Shown here one piece after another: positions 20,287 through 29,806 of a stretch of DNA of 64,000 nt. The stretch comes from Cobetia sp. cqz5-12 (GTDB lineage: Bacteria > Pseudomonadota > Gammaproteobacteria > Pseudomonadales > Halomonadaceae), in the NCBI RefSeq assembly GCF_016495405.1, contig NZ_CP044522.1, positions 2,447,876 to 2,511,875 of the forward strand, given 5' to 3'. The first letter of the stretch is position 1, and every line of letters starts with the position of its first letter. The position numbers and the translations under genes are program-made. The notes below the pieces were generated by a model. That model worked only from the letters and a program-made list of their open reading frames with translations, was not told the DNA's origin and did not search any database.

Positions 20287-21201
20287 ATGATCTCCCCGAC
20301 CCGCCCGCTGGATCGTCTCACTCAAGGCCCCCTGACCCTGGGCGTCGAACTGCCCCTCGACAATGACTGGGTCCGCACTGACAGAGCCCCCTCCACGCCC
20401 TTCGGCGTGCCTGACATACGCGCCCATGCCGAGCTGATCGGCCAGGTCGACAGGCTCGGCTTTCGCGCCGCCTGGTTGCGTGACGTGCCGCTGTTCGACC
20501 CCGCCTTCGGCGACGCCGGTCAGGTCTTCGAGCTGTTCACCTACCTGGGCTATCTGGCCAGTCACACCGACAACCTGCTGCTGGGTACTGCCGCCGCGGT
20601 GCTGCCGCTGCGCCAGCCGTGGCTGGTGAGAAAGGCCGCCGCCAGCGTGCAGGCCCTGAGCGAAGACCGCCTGCTGCTGGGCGTCGCCAGTGGCGACCGA
20701 CCGGCGGAATACCCGCTGTTCGGCGAGGAGTTCGCGACCCGTGGTGCCGCCTTCCGTCATGCGGTGGATGTCATCAAGGGCCAGGCGGACGACGCCCTGA
20801 GCGACGGTCAGGCCATCCTGCCTGCCGCGACGCGTCCGCCGCTGTTGAGTGCCGGGCTCTCCCAGCAGACGCCCGAGTGGATCGGTCGCGAGATGGACGG
20901 CTGGCTGGCCTATCCGGGCACGCCGGAGGACCACATCCGTCGCGTGGCGCTCTGGCGTCAGGTCGCCGGCGACAAACCCTACGTCAGTTTCATCCACCTC
21001 AATCTGGAAGAAGATCCGCACGCCCCGGTGCGTCGTCATCGCTTCGGGTTGTCGAGTGGCCGCCTTGCCCTCATGGAAGAATTGTCGGCCATGCAGGATG
21101 CCGGGGTGAATCACATCGGCTTCCACCTGCGTCGCAATCGCCGCCCGCTCACGGAAACCCTCGAGGAACTGGGGCGTGAGGTGCTGCCGCACTTCTCATG
21201 A
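20287..21201 (+). CDS. Luciferase-like FMN-dependent oxidoreductase
   Basis: The 304-residue protein is a bacterial-luciferase-like monooxygenase (LLM) with AELIGQVDRLGFRAAWLRDVPLFDP, TDNLLLGTAAAVLPLRQPWLVRKAAASV and LLLGVASGDRPAEYPLFG, the strings that line the flavin site in this superfamily. The N-terminus LTLGVELPLDNDW resembles the BA3436-type subgroup. Substrate unknown. The ATG at 20287 has GGAG 6 bases upstream; an in-frame TTG 18 bases earlier is not favoured. Confidence 0.85.
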   Translation: MISPTRPLDRLTQGPLTLGVELPLDNDWVRTDRAPSTPFGVPDIRAHAELIGQVDRLGFRAAWLRDVPLFDPAFGDAGQVFELFTYLGYLASHTDNLLLGTAAAVLPLRQPWLVRKAAASVQALSEDRLLLGVASGDRPAEYPLFGEEFATRGAAFRHAVDVIKGQADDALSDGQAILPAATRPPLLSAGLSQQTPEWIGREMDGWLAYPGTPEDHIRRVALWRQVAGDKPYVSFIHLNLEEDPHAPVRRHRFGLSSGRLALMEELSAMQDAGVNHIGFHLRRNRRPLTETLEELGREVLPHFS

Positions 21202-21321
21202 GGGCGCAAGGGTTGCACTGATCTGCCCGGCTGACTGAACGCACTGGTAAGCCGGGCGGGTCGCGCGACCTGCCCCCGCCATGGCGGAAAGGATTCACCG
21301 TTCACGCTGCAAGGAGATCCC

Positions 21322-22329
21322 ATGTCAGATTCCACAGAGACCACCACACAAGACATCAGTCACAGCGCCACCCGGGCACCCGCCTGGGTATGGCAAGGCC
21401 CGGGCGAGCCTGAGGCGCTCGAGCAGTCAGAGGTGGACATCGGCGCCCCGGCAGACGACGAGGTACTGGTCGCCACGCGTGCCATCGGCCTCAATCCCGT
21501 CGACTGGAAGTTCATGGCGATGGACAGCGAGCTGTGGCAAGCCGGCCAGATTCCCGGCGTCGATGCCTCCGGCGAGGTGATTGCCTGCGGTGCCAATGTC
21601 AGTCACGTATCGCCGGGCGATCGCATCGCGGTCCACACCACCCTGGCGGGGCCGGGCACCTTCAGCAAACGCCTGCGGGTTCCGGCGCGCGCCGTGATGC
21701 GCCTGCCCGTCACCCTGGGCTTCAATGACGCCGCCGCCTTCCCGTGCCCGGCGCTGACCGCCTGGCTTGCCATCGACAAGCTGCCCATCAAGGCCGGGCG
21801 ACGCCTGCTGATCACCGGTGCCTCCGGCAGCGTGGGCCGCTGGCTGATCCAGCTGGCCAGACAGCGCGACTTCCACGTCATTGGTGTTGCCTCCGAGAAG
21901 CGCCACGCGGACCTCAAGGCGCTGGGCGCCGACGAGACGCTTGCGGACGCCGAGCAGCTGGATGCCCCGGTCTACGCCGTGATCGATACCGTCAATGGGG
22001 ATCACGCCCGCAAGATGACCCGCCATCTGGGGGCCAACGGCCACATCATCTGTATCCAGGACCGTCTGGAGCAGGCGGCCGCGCCTGCCTTCGATCGCGC
22101 CATCTCGCAGCATGAAGTCGCGCTGGGCGCGCTGCACTGGGCGGGTGACGACGAGGACTGGGCACGCCTGGTCGAGGCGGGGGAAAGTCTGCTCGAAGCG
22201 ATCGCCGATGGCTCCATGAATCAGCCGGCGCCCTGCATCGAGCCGTTCACGGCACTGCCGACCTGCCTCGCCGAACTGAAGCGCGGTGAGCGTCGCGCCT
22301 TGAAATTCGTGATCACGGCCAACGAATGA
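21322..22329 (+). CDS. Quinone-reductase-like MDR oxidoreductase
   Basis: A 335-residue medium-chain dehydrogenase/reductase of the zinc-free quinone-reductase type: GLNPVDWKF, PGVDASGEVIACG, and the NADP-binding GASGSVGRWLIQLAR. No structural or catalytic zinc cysteines are present, despite common annotation as zinc-binding. AAGGAG lies 6 bases before the ATG. Its position after the LLM gene and before an aldo/keto reductase suggests a shared role in reducing carbonyls or quinones. Confidence 0.87.
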   Translation: MSDSTETTTQDISHSATRAPAWVWQGPGEPEALEQSEVDIGAPADDEVLVATRAIGLNPVDWKFMAMDSELWQAGQIPGVDASGEVIACGANVSHVSPGDRIAVHTTLAGPGTFSKRLRVPARAVMRLPVTLGFNDAAAFPCPALTAWLAIDKLPIKAGRRLLITGASGSVGRWLIQLARQRDFHVIGVASEKRHADLKALGADETLADAEQLDAPVYAVIDTVNGDHARKMTRHLGANGHIICIQDRLEQAAAPAFDRAISQHEVALGALHWAGDDEDWARLVEAGESLLEAIADGSMNQPAPCIEPFTALPTCLAELKRGERRALKFVITANE

Positions 22330-22486
22330 GGCGCATGGCGGGAGGCGCAGGATTGTTGCGCAACCGGCACATGACTGATGCGTAGGTACGCCATTGTCGC
22401 GTCAGTTTCATAGCCCCAGTAAAGATGACACCACACATGGAATCGTTCCCACCGCGCTCTACGGGAACGTCAACAGGAGTTACCGC

Positions 22487-23293
22487 ATGTCGACTACCCT
22501 ACCGAATCCCGGCTTTGGCACCTTCCGTCTGGAAGGCGACACCCTGCGTGAAAGCATGCAGGCAGCGCTGGACGCCGGTTATCGCCACTTCGATACCGCC
22601 CAGTTCTACGGCAACGAAGCCGAAGTGGGACAGGTGCTCGCCGACAGCGGCATCCCGCGCAGCGAGCTGTTCGTCACCACCAAGATCTGGCACGACCGCC
22701 TCCAGCCAGGTGACCTGGAAAAGAGCGTCGAGGAAAGCCTCGAGAAGCTCCAGATGGACTATGTCGACCTGCTGTTGATCCACTGGCCGTCACCCAATGA
22801 CGAAGTCGCCATGGAGGACTACCTGCCGGCGCTCGCCAAGATGAAGGCCGAGGAGAAGGCGCGCCATATCGGCATCTCCAACTTCACCTGCGAGCAGATG
22901 GAACGCGCCGTCGGCATTCTGGGGCGTGATGAGCTGCTGACCAATCAGGTCGAGGTGCATCCCTTCCTGCAGAACCGCAAGGTGCTCGACAAGTGTCAGG
23001 AGCTGGGGCTTGAGGTCAGCGCCTTCATGCCGCTGGCCGTCGGCAAGGTGATGGAAGACGAGACCCTCAAGATCATCGCGGACCGTCACGGTGTCAGCCC
23101 CGCGCAGATCGCTCTGGCATGGCTCAAGATGCAGGACATCGTGACCTTCCCGTCCTCCACCAAGTCCAGGAACATCCGCAGCAATATCGAGGCCTTCTCG
23201 CTGACGCTGACCGGCGAGGACATGGCCAAGATTGCCGAGCTGGACCGCGGCGAGCGTATCGCCAACCCGGACTTCGCCCCGAACTGGGACTGA
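22487..23293 (+). CDS. Aldo/keto reductase (DkgA/DkgB-like)
   Basis: The 268-residue protein has the AKR catalytic set: Asp and Tyr in FDTAQFYGNEAEVG, Lys in VTTKIWHD, and His in LLLIHWPSP. The NADPH-binding end FPSSTKSRNIRSNIEAF is present. It is close to 2,5-diketo-D-gluconate reductases, which in practice reduce small aldehydes such as methylglyoxal. AGGAG 7 bases upstream fixes the start at 22487; the open frame extends further. It is the last gene before a strong terminator. Confidence 0.92.
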   Translation: MSTTLPNPGFGTFRLEGDTLRESMQAALDAGYRHFDTAQFYGNEAEVGQVLADSGIPRSELFVTTKIWHDRLQPGDLEKSVEESLEKLQMDYVDLLLIHWPSPNDEVAMEDYLPALAKMKAEEKARHIGISNFTCEQMERAVGILGRDELLTNQVEVHPFLQNRKVLDKCQELGLEVSAFMPLAVGKVMEDETLKIIADRHGVSPAQIALAWLKMQDIVTFPSSTKSRNIRSNIEAFSLTLTGEDMAKIAELDRGERIANPDFAPNWD

Positions 23294-23373
23294 TGGTCTG
23301 GCATTTGATCGACTGGTACCGTTTGACTGAATTGATTGACTGAACCTGATCGACGGGGCCAGTGACAACGAAA

Positions 23374-23405
23374 GCCTCCCGGGCACCCTGCCCGGGAGGC
23401 TTTTT
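23374..23405 (+). terminator. Strong intrinsic terminator after the aldo/keto reductase
   Basis: Arms GCCTCCCGGGCA (23374-23385) and TGCCCGGGAGGC (23389-23400) around a CCC loop, then T5. A textbook rho-independent terminator that also separates the convergent cydC. Confidence 0.95.
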
Positions 23406-23460
23406 CAGTTTTCTACCCTGTCCTGCTTTCCACCCCGCCTTGCCCCATCTGCGGAGCGGC

Positions 23461-25224
23461 TCAGCGATCCAACCACCACACCCTGGTCACGCCCTCGGTG
23501 CCGGGCCGTGGCGTAGCCAGGTCATGCTCATGCAGCAGATAGATCACCGTCCTGCCCGCCAGCCAGTCAGCAAGACCTTGCGCGACGCGTTGCGCCGTCG
23601 TGGCATCCAGCCCCGAGAAGGGCTCATCCAGCAACACGAGGCCGGGGTTGGTCAGCGCCAGGCGCGCCAGACTGATGCGTCGGGCTTGACCACCCGATAC
23701 CTGACGACCACCCTCACCGACACGCGTTGACAGCCCCTGTGGCAGACTCGCGACCCAGTCGGCGAGATCCACCGCATCCAGCACCCGCCACAGCGCGGCA
23801 TCATCGGCATCGGCGGCCCCCAGTCGCAGGTTGTCGGCCAGACTGGCATCGAACAGATCGACCTGCTGGGTAAGGCAGCCCACGCCATCGGCAATCGCCA
23901 GCGGCGCGTAATGATGCACCTCACGGCCATTGAGCAGTACCCGCCCGCTCTGCTCGTCACTTTTCGGTTCTTCACTTGTTCTGCTCTGCAGGCCGCGTGA
24001 GGCCAGGCTGGTCTGCCCGGTCAGCAGCGCCGCCAACGTCGACTTGCCAGCACCGGAGGCGCCACAGATCGCGACCTGCTCACCGGCCTCGACAGTAAGC
24101 GAGACGTTTGAAAATGCAGCGAACAAGGCGCCCGGATAGCGGTAGCTGACGTGCTCCAGCGTCACTGTGATCGGTCCTGCTGACAGGCGAGCATCGCCAT
24201 GCACGATACCCGCGGCGTGCTCGATGTCATTGAGGCGCTCCGCGGCCCCCAATGTCGCGCCAGCCTGAGTGAAGGCGGCCGGTAGCCCCGCCAGCCCCTC
24301 ACCCAGCGCCATCGCCGCAAGCGGCAGCATCACCATCATCGGGCCGCTGAGCTGGCTATCACGCAGTGCGAACATGCCCATCGCCAGCAACAGCAACCAG
24401 GCAAGCCCGATCACCAGCACGGCCAGCGCATTGCCGACGGCACTGATGACCGCCAGCCGCCATTGGTCCGCCAGCAGGCGTGCCTCCACCGCCTCCAGCC
24501 GCTCACGCACATGGCCAAGCGCCGCGTAGGCCTCGAGTTCGGCATGCCCGCGCAGCGCCTCCATCAGGCTTGAGCGCAATGTCTCCAGAGTGGTCACACG
24601 CCGACGGCTGGCCATCAGCCCCCAGCGTGCCTGCCCCAGCGTCAGCCATGCCCAGCCGGCCAGCAGCAAGAGCGCCAGCCATGGCGTCGCGGTCGGTAGC
24701 CAGACCAGCGTGATGCCCAGCAGCGCCACGATCAGCAGCAAGGCCATCACCGGAGGCGCCGCCAGACGCAGATAGAGCGCATCGAGGGTGTCGATATCCG
24801 CCGTCAGTCGGTTGAGCCAGTCACTGGAGCGACGCGAGGCCAGCCGTGCGGGGTCCATGCTGACCAGCGAAGCAAAGGCACTGCCACGCAGGCTGGCCAG
24901 CAGTCGCAGGATGGTGTCGTGATTGTAGAGACGCTCCAGATAGCGCGAGACGGTACGCGAGACGGCAAACAGACGAATCGCGCTGCCCGGCGTGTAGACA
25001 TCCAGCACCGCAACGGCACCGGCAGCCAACGTCGCCCCGGTCAGGGCCGACGCCGTGATGAACCAGCCCGAGACCGCGAGCAGTCCGAGTGCCGACAGCG
25101 CGGTCATCGTCATCAGCACCACGCCCAGCAGCAGTCGACGGCGGTAGCGCTCATGCACCCGCCACCAGGGCGCCAGCGCAGTCAGTGCCTCGCGCGTTGA
25201 GGGAATGAGAGCGGGGTCGATCAT
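23461..25224 (-). CDS. cydC: CydC, ABC transporter subunit for cytochrome bd assembly
   Basis: The 587-residue protein has six N-terminal membrane helices and a C-terminal ABC ATPase with Walker A CGASGAGKST, signature VSGGQARRISLARLAL and Walker B LVLLDEPFSGLD, ending with the switch His in IYLLHEHDL. CydDC exports cysteine and glutathione or supplies haem to the periplasm (reports differ) and is needed to make the bd oxidase. It overlaps cydD by 4 bases (ATGA). Last gene of the cydABDC operon. Confidence 0.93.
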   Translation of the reverse strand: MIDPALIPSTREALTALAPWWRVHERYRRRLLLGVVLMTMTALSALGLLAVSGWFITASALTGATLAAGAVAVLDVYTPGSAIRLFAVSRTVSRYLERLYNHDTILRLLASLRGSAFASLVSMDPARLASRRSSDWLNRLTADIDTLDALYLRLAAPPVMALLLIVALLGITLVWLPTATPWLALLLLAGWAWLTLGQARWGLMASRRRVTTLETLRSSLMEALRGHAELEAYAALGHVRERLEAVEARLLADQWRLAVISAVGNALAVLVIGLAWLLLLAMGMFALRDSQLSGPMMVMLPLAAMALGEGLAGLPAAFTQAGATLGAAERLNDIEHAAGIVHGDARLSAGPITVTLEHVSYRYPGALFAAFSNVSLTVEAGEQVAICGASGAGKSTLAALLTGQTSLASRGLQSRTSEEPKSDEQSGRVLLNGREVHHYAPLAIADGVGCLTQQVDLFDASLADNLRLGAADADDAALWRVLDAVDLADWVASLPQGLSTRVGEGGRQVSGGQARRISLARLALTNPGLVLLDEPFSGLDATTAQRVAQGLADWLAGRTVIYLLHEHDLATPRPGTEGVTRVWWLDR

Positions 25225-27068
25225 GATGCACCCTCCCCAACATCCTGCTTCTTTCCAGCGGTGCCAACGACCCCATCACGGGTCAGAGGCAGCTGCCGCG
25301 TCGCCATGGCCCTCAAGGCCGGATGGTGGGTGGCGATGACCAGCGTACGGCCTTCTTCGGCCAATGCTCGGAAACCGGCGATCAGGCGCTGCTCGGTCTC
25401 GGCATCCAGACTGGCGGTCGGCTCATCCAGCAACACCAGCGGCGCGTCACTCAGGAAAACCCGCGCCAACGCCAGACGCTGAGCCTGGCCGCCGGACAGC
25501 CCACGCCCGCCTTCGCCCAACGGGCTATCGATGCCCTGCGGCAAGGCCGCCAGCACCTCGGCAAGGCCGGCGCGCGTCAGCGCCTGCGCGATGTCGTCAT
25601 CACTGGCGTCCGGCGCGGTGATGCGCAGGTTGTCGGCCAGACTGCCCTGCATCAGCAGCGGGCGTTGATCCATCCAGGCAAGGCGTGTGGCCGCATGGCG
25701 ATGACAGTGGCCATCATCAGGCGCCACGAATCCCGCCATCAGCTGGAGCAGCGATGACTTGCCGGCCCCGGAAGGACCGCTGATCACCAGCACCTCGTGG
25801 GCCTTCAGGGTGAGATCCAGCGGACCAAGCACCCTGCCCCGCCCGGGATGCGCCAGCGTGACGGCCTCCAGCTGCAACATCACATCCTCGGGCAGCGTGG
25901 CACTGGCCGACGCCGTCATGGAGGTCTGACGTGCTGGCGCAATGGGCGTGTCGAGCAGCTCCAGCAGCGAGTCTGCGGCGGCCAACGCCGAGGCGCGATC
26001 ATGATAGTGCTGAGACAGGGTGCGCAACGGCTGGAAGAATTCCGGTGCCAGCAGCAGGATCAGCAGCCCGCTGAACAGGGTCAGCGACTGGGCGGGCCCG
26101 AAGGGAATGTCGCCCAGCAGGCCGAAGCCGATATAGATCGCGACCACCGCGATCGACACCGACGAGAAGAACTCCAGTACTGCTGATGAGAGAAAGGCGA
26201 GGCGCAGCGTGCGCAGACTGCGGCGACGATAATCATCGGCGACCAGCGTGACCTCACGCGTGGCCTGCTCGCCCAGGCCGAACAGCCGCAGTGTGGTGAT
26301 TCCGCGTACGCGATCGACGAAGTGGCGCGACAGGCGCGCGACCGCGACGAACTGCTCGCGATTGAGCGACTCGGCCCCCATGCCGACCAGTGCCATGAAC
26401 AGCGGAATCAGCGGTGCGGTCAGCGCGAGCAGAATCGCCGCCAGCCAGTCCTGATTGACCACGATGGCCAGAATCACCAGCGGGCTGATCAATACCAGGC
26501 GCAGCTGAACGTAGAAACGCGCGAAGTAACCTTCCAGCGCCTCGACCTGCTCGACCCAGCGCTGGGCCACATCGGCGCCATGAAACTGCGCCGCCCGCAC
26601 CGGCCCCAGCGACTGCAGGTGATCGAGCACATCACGACGTACCCGCTGGCGCAGACGCTGACTGGCCTTCTGGGCGCATAGCTCCTGCGCGGCGCTCAGC
26701 ATGGCGCGTAACCCCAGCAGCGCGATCAGACCCGCGAACGGCCACCACAGACGAGCCAACGCCTCGGGCTGCTCGATCACCTCGGCCACAATCCAGGCAA
26801 GCCACACCAGCTGTGCGACGGTCGCAAGACTTGCTAATGCGCCGCACAGCGCCGCCATAGCCAACAGGCGACGCTCGCGCGTCGCCTGTTGGGTAAGCCA
26901 CTTGCCGGCGGCCTTGCGTCTAGCCTTGTCGCGCTCCTTGCCAGTGACACTGGCGTCGCTGACGCTGGCGCGCGCCGTGTCATTGCCAGCCGTGCTGGTC
27001 GGGAGGGGCTGCGCTGCCCTCTGCGCTGCCACCTGCGCTGCCCCCTGCGTGAGATCAGTGATAGCCAC
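25221..27068 (-). CDS. cydD: CydD, ABC transporter subunit for cytochrome bd assembly
   Basis: A 615-residue ABC exporter half: membrane part about 60-350, then an ATPase with Walker A SGPSGAGKSSL, signature LSGGQAQRLALARVFL and Walker B LVLLDEPTASLD. It should form the heterodimer with CydC. The start is a GTG at 27068 inside the end of cydB (14-base overlap), so translation is probably coupled. The first 50 residues are Ala/Gln/Thr-rich and unusual for the family. Confidence 0.92.
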   Translation of the reverse strand: MAITDLTQGAAQVAAQRAAQPLPTSTAGNDTARASVSDASVTGKERDKARRKAAGKWLTQQATRERRLLAMAALCGALASLATVAQLVWLAWIVAEVIEQPEALARLWWPFAGLIALLGLRAMLSAAQELCAQKASQRLRQRVRRDVLDHLQSLGPVRAAQFHGADVAQRWVEQVEALEGYFARFYVQLRLVLISPLVILAIVVNQDWLAAILLALTAPLIPLFMALVGMGAESLNREQFVAVARLSRHFVDRVRGITTLRLFGLGEQATREVTLVADDYRRRSLRTLRLAFLSSAVLEFFSSVSIAVVAIYIGFGLLGDIPFGPAQSLTLFSGLLILLLAPEFFQPLRTLSQHYHDRASALAAADSLLELLDTPIAPARQTSMTASASATLPEDVMLQLEAVTLAHPGRGRVLGPLDLTLKAHEVLVISGPSGAGKSSLLQLMAGFVAPDDGHCHRHAATRLAWMDQRPLLMQGSLADNLRITAPDASDDDIAQALTRAGLAEVLAALPQGIDSPLGEGGRGLSGGQAQRLALARVFLSDAPLVLLDEPTASLDAETEQRLIAGFRALAEEGRTLVIATHHPALRAMATRQLPLTRDGVVGTAGKKQDVGEGAS

Positions 27069-28053
27069 CGTCCTGTACCTTGCCGCGGAAGACCCAGTAG
27101 CTCCAGGCGGTATAGCCCAGCACGATGGGAATCACGAACAGTACGCCAATCAGCAGGAACAGCTGCGCGCCCGGGTCTGACGCCGCATCCCAGATGGTGA
27201 TGTCCGGCGGTACCAGATACGGCCACTTGCTGAAGATCAGCCCCAGATAGGTGAACAGGAACAGTCCCAGGGTCGCGACGAAGGGCTGGCCCTCCAGACG
27301 CTTGCTGACGGCACGCCAGATGAAGGCCGCGCAGCACAGCGCCAGTACCGGGAAGACCCAGAACATGCCGATATGATTGAACCAGCGCTCGCGCACGTAT
27401 TCATCGACGAACGGGGTATAGAGGCTGATGATCCCGAAACCGACCAGTACGGCGATCAGCAGCTTGGGAGTGATGCGGTAGGCCCAGGCCTGAACCTCGC
27501 CTTCACTCTTCAGGATGGTCCAGGTGGCGCCCAGCAGAGCATAGCCCGCCACCAGCGCGAGCCCGGTGATCACCGTGAAGGGAGTCAGCCAGTCAAAGGC
27601 GCCGCCGACATAGATATGGCCCTCGGTGGCAAAGCCCTGGATATAGGCCCCGACCACCACGCCCTGACAGAAGGTCGCCACGTAGGAACCGCCACTGAAG
27701 GCGACATTCCACCAATGCCGATTACGCGTGGACTTGAAGCGGAACTCGAAGGCGATCCCGCGGAAGATCAGCCCGGCCAGCATCAGGAAGACCCCCAGAT
27801 ACAGCGCCGGCAGCAGAATGGAATATACCGCCGGAAACGCCGCCAGCAAGCCGGCCCCACCCAGCACCAGCCAGGTTTCATTGCCGTCCCAGACCGGCGC
27901 GACCGAATTCATCATCACGTCACGGGCGTGTTCATCCGGGGCGAAGGGATAGAGGATGCCGACCCCGAGATCGAAGCCATCCATCAGGATGTACATCATG
28001 ATGCCGAAGCCGATGATCAGCGCCCAGATCATGGTCAGATTGATCAGTTCCAT
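27055..28053 (-). CDS. cydB: Cytochrome bd oxidase subunit II
   Basis: The 332-residue membrane protein carries the CydB N-terminal pattern IWALIIGFGIMMYILMDGFDLGVGILYPF and the string VWDGNETWLVLGGAGLLAAFP. The length is shorter than E. coli CydB (379), as in CioB-type enzymes. It starts 4 bases after the cydA stop. Because cydD overlaps its end, no cydX-like small subunit gene fits between them. Confidence 0.95.
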   Translation of the reverse strand: MELINLTMIWALIIGFGIMMYILMDGFDLGVGILYPFAPDEHARDVMMNSVAPVWDGNETWLVLGGAGLLAAFPAVYSILLPALYLGVFLMLAGLIFRGIAFEFRFKSTRNRHWWNVAFSGGSYVATFCQGVVVGAYIQGFATEGHIYVGGAFDWLTPFTVITGLALVAGYALLGATWTILKSEGEVQAWAYRITPKLLIAVLVGFGIISLYTPFVDEYVRERWFNHIGMFWVFPVLALCCAAFIWRAVSKRLEGQPFVATLGLFLFTYLGLIFSKWPYLVPPDITIWDAASDPGAQLFLLIGVLFVIPIVLGYTAWSYWVFRGKVQDGGYH

Positions 28054-28057
28054 GTAC

Positions 28058-29464
28058 TCAACTCCTCACTGTACGGCTGGCATCATCGTCGAGACTCTCA
28101 TGCGCGGCGGACAGCGGGCGCATCGCGGTCTCGACATCGTCGTGCGGCAGCTCAGGCTGCATACCGCCACGGATGACGCGCGTCAGGTAGTAGCTGCCGG
28201 TCACGAAGACCACCAGATAGACCAGGAAGTAGCCGATCAGGGTGGCAAGCACCATCCAGCCGGTCAGTGACGGCGTGACGGCCTCCTGCTGGGTCATCAT
28301 CTCGTAGACCAGCCACGGTGAGCGTCCGGCCTCGGTGACGAACCAGCCGGCCAGCACGGCGAAGAATGGCGCAATCGACATCAGACGCAGCGTCTGCAGG
28401 AAGGGACGCGAGCGATAGAGCTTGCCATCGCGACGCAGGAACAGGCCGATGAACGCCACCGCGATCATTACCAGCCCCATCGCCACCATCACGCGGAACG
28501 ACCAGAACACGAACCACACCGGCGGCTGCATGTCGGGCTCGACCTCCTTGAGGCCCGGCACCACGCCATCGGGGTCATGGGTCAGGATCAGACTGGCCAG
28601 CTTCGGGATCGCGATCTCGAAGTGGTTCATCTGGGCTTCCTTGTCCGGCCAGGCGAACAACAGCAGAGGCGCCCCCGACTGGGTTTCCCAGTTGCCTTCC
28701 ATCGCCGCCACCTTGGTCGGCTGATGCTCCAGCGTGTTGATGCCGTGCATGTCACCCACCACCGCCTGCGCCGGCGCCAACACCAGCAGCAGCCACATGC
28801 ACATGGACAGCGCGCGCTTGTTGGCCTCGACATCACGCCCGATCAGCAGATACCAGGCACTTACCCCGGCCACCACGAAGCCGCCGGTCAGGAAGGAGGC
28901 GATCGCCATATGCGTGAAGCGGTACGGGAAGGAAGCATTGAAGATGGCCGCGCTCCAGTCATTCACGAAGAAGTGACCATCGATGAAGTCGACGCCCGCC
29001 GGTGTCTGCATCCAGCTGTTGGAAGACAGAATCCAAAAGGAGGAGATGAAGGTCCCCAACGACACCATCAGCGCCGCGAACAGGTGGACGCCTTCCGGCA
29101 CCTTGCCACGCCCGAACAACAGCACGCCGAGGAAGCCGGCTTCGAGGAAGAAGGCTGTTACCACCTCATAGCTGAGCATCGGCCCGATGAAGTTGGAGGT
29201 GGCATAACTGAAGTTGCTCCAGTTGGTGCCGAACTGGAAAGCCATCACGATGCCGGAGACCACGCCCATCGCGAAGACCACGGCGAATACCTTCACCCAG
29301 AACGCCGCAAGACGCTCCCAGGCGGCATTGCCTGTCTTGTAGAAAAGGCCATGCAACAAGGCCACGTAGGATGCCAGACCGATGGTGAACACCGGAAAGA
29401 CGGCATGAAAGGACACGACAAATCCGAACTGTATGCGTGACAGGATCACGGGATCCAGTTCCAT
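28058..29464 (-). CDS. cydA: Cytochrome bd oxidase subunit I (short Q-loop type)
   Basis: A 468-residue quinol oxidase subunit. Haem ligands can be seen: His in VVSFHAVFPVF, His in YRFTHMAIASF, Met in WSFRVMVAMG, and Glu in GRSPWLVYE, where the family motif is GR-x-PW-x3-E. The proton/haem Glu residues lie in YEVVTAFFLEAGFLG. It is about 50 residues shorter than the E. coli protein, indicating a short Q-loop as in CioA cyanide-insensitive oxidases. It reduces O2 to water with ubiquinol at high affinity. The operon is headed by the predicted ANR/FNR promoter at 29758-29806. Confidence 0.95.
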   Translation of the reverse strand: MELDPVILSRIQFGFVVSFHAVFPVFTIGLASYVALLHGLFYKTGNAAWERLAAFWVKVFAVVFAMGVVSGIVMAFQFGTNWSNFSYATSNFIGPMLSYEVVTAFFLEAGFLGVLLFGRGKVPEGVHLFAALMVSLGTFISSFWILSSNSWMQTPAGVDFIDGHFFVNDWSAAIFNASFPYRFTHMAIASFLTGGFVVAGVSAWYLLIGRDVEANKRALSMCMWLLLVLAPAQAVVGDMHGINTLEHQPTKVAAMEGNWETQSGAPLLLFAWPDKEAQMNHFEIAIPKLASLILTHDPDGVVPGLKEVEPDMQPPVWFVFWSFRVMVAMGLVMIAVAFIGLFLRRDGKLYRSRPFLQTLRLMSIAPFFAVLAGWFVTEAGRSPWLVYEMMTQQEAVTPSLTGWMVLATLIGYFLVYLVVFVTGSYYLTRVIRGGMQPELPHDDVETAMRPLSAAHESLDDDASRTVRS

Positions 29465-29757
29465 GGGCGACTCCTCAGAACTCCGGGGGTTGCTCTCTGT
29501 TCATCCCGCTGTGGGACGCACAGTCGCAGCGATATCACGGTCAGGTCCGTGACGACAAGGCATACCACCAAACTCCATCGATCATGGCTGTCATCTTTCT
29601 ACCAGCTGACCCAAAGAGCATAGAAAACACCAGGCTATCGTGCACGATGACGCTTTGCCGCAGGCCCGGCCATCCGGCCAACCGCCCGGCGGGTGATCGA
29701 TCAGGCCCACCATGTTGCATGACAGCCTCCACGTATTTTCCACTCGGCATGCTCAGG

Positions 29758-29806
29758 CTTGCCATCTATATTTCGCCGCGCATCCGCCTTTATTGACCTA
29801 CATCAA
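29758..29806 (-). promoter_or_regulatory. Predicted ANR/FNR-dependent promoter of cydABDC
   Basis: TTGAC-CTAC-ATCAA (29793-29806) matches the FNR/ANR consensus TTGAT-N4-ATCAA at nine of ten positions (on the minus strand TTGAT-GTAG-GTCAA). If it is centred at -41.5, the start of transcription falls at 29758 and the minus-strand hexamer TATAGA (29770-29765) occupies exactly -12 to -7. This is class II activator geometry. The leader would be about 294 nt long before cydA. The spacer 29465-30141 holds no convincing gene. Confidence 0.78.

Noticed and set aside
19501..21192. Two long minus-strand frames (249 and 311 codons) opposite the MFS and luciferase-like genes
   Set aside because: Gln/Gly/Asp-rich translations typical of shadow frames in strongly biased genes; the plus-strand genes have clear family motifs.
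28577..29440. 287-codon plus-strand frame opposite cydA
   Set aside because: cydA is certain from its haem-ligand motifs; the antisense frame has no recognisable content.
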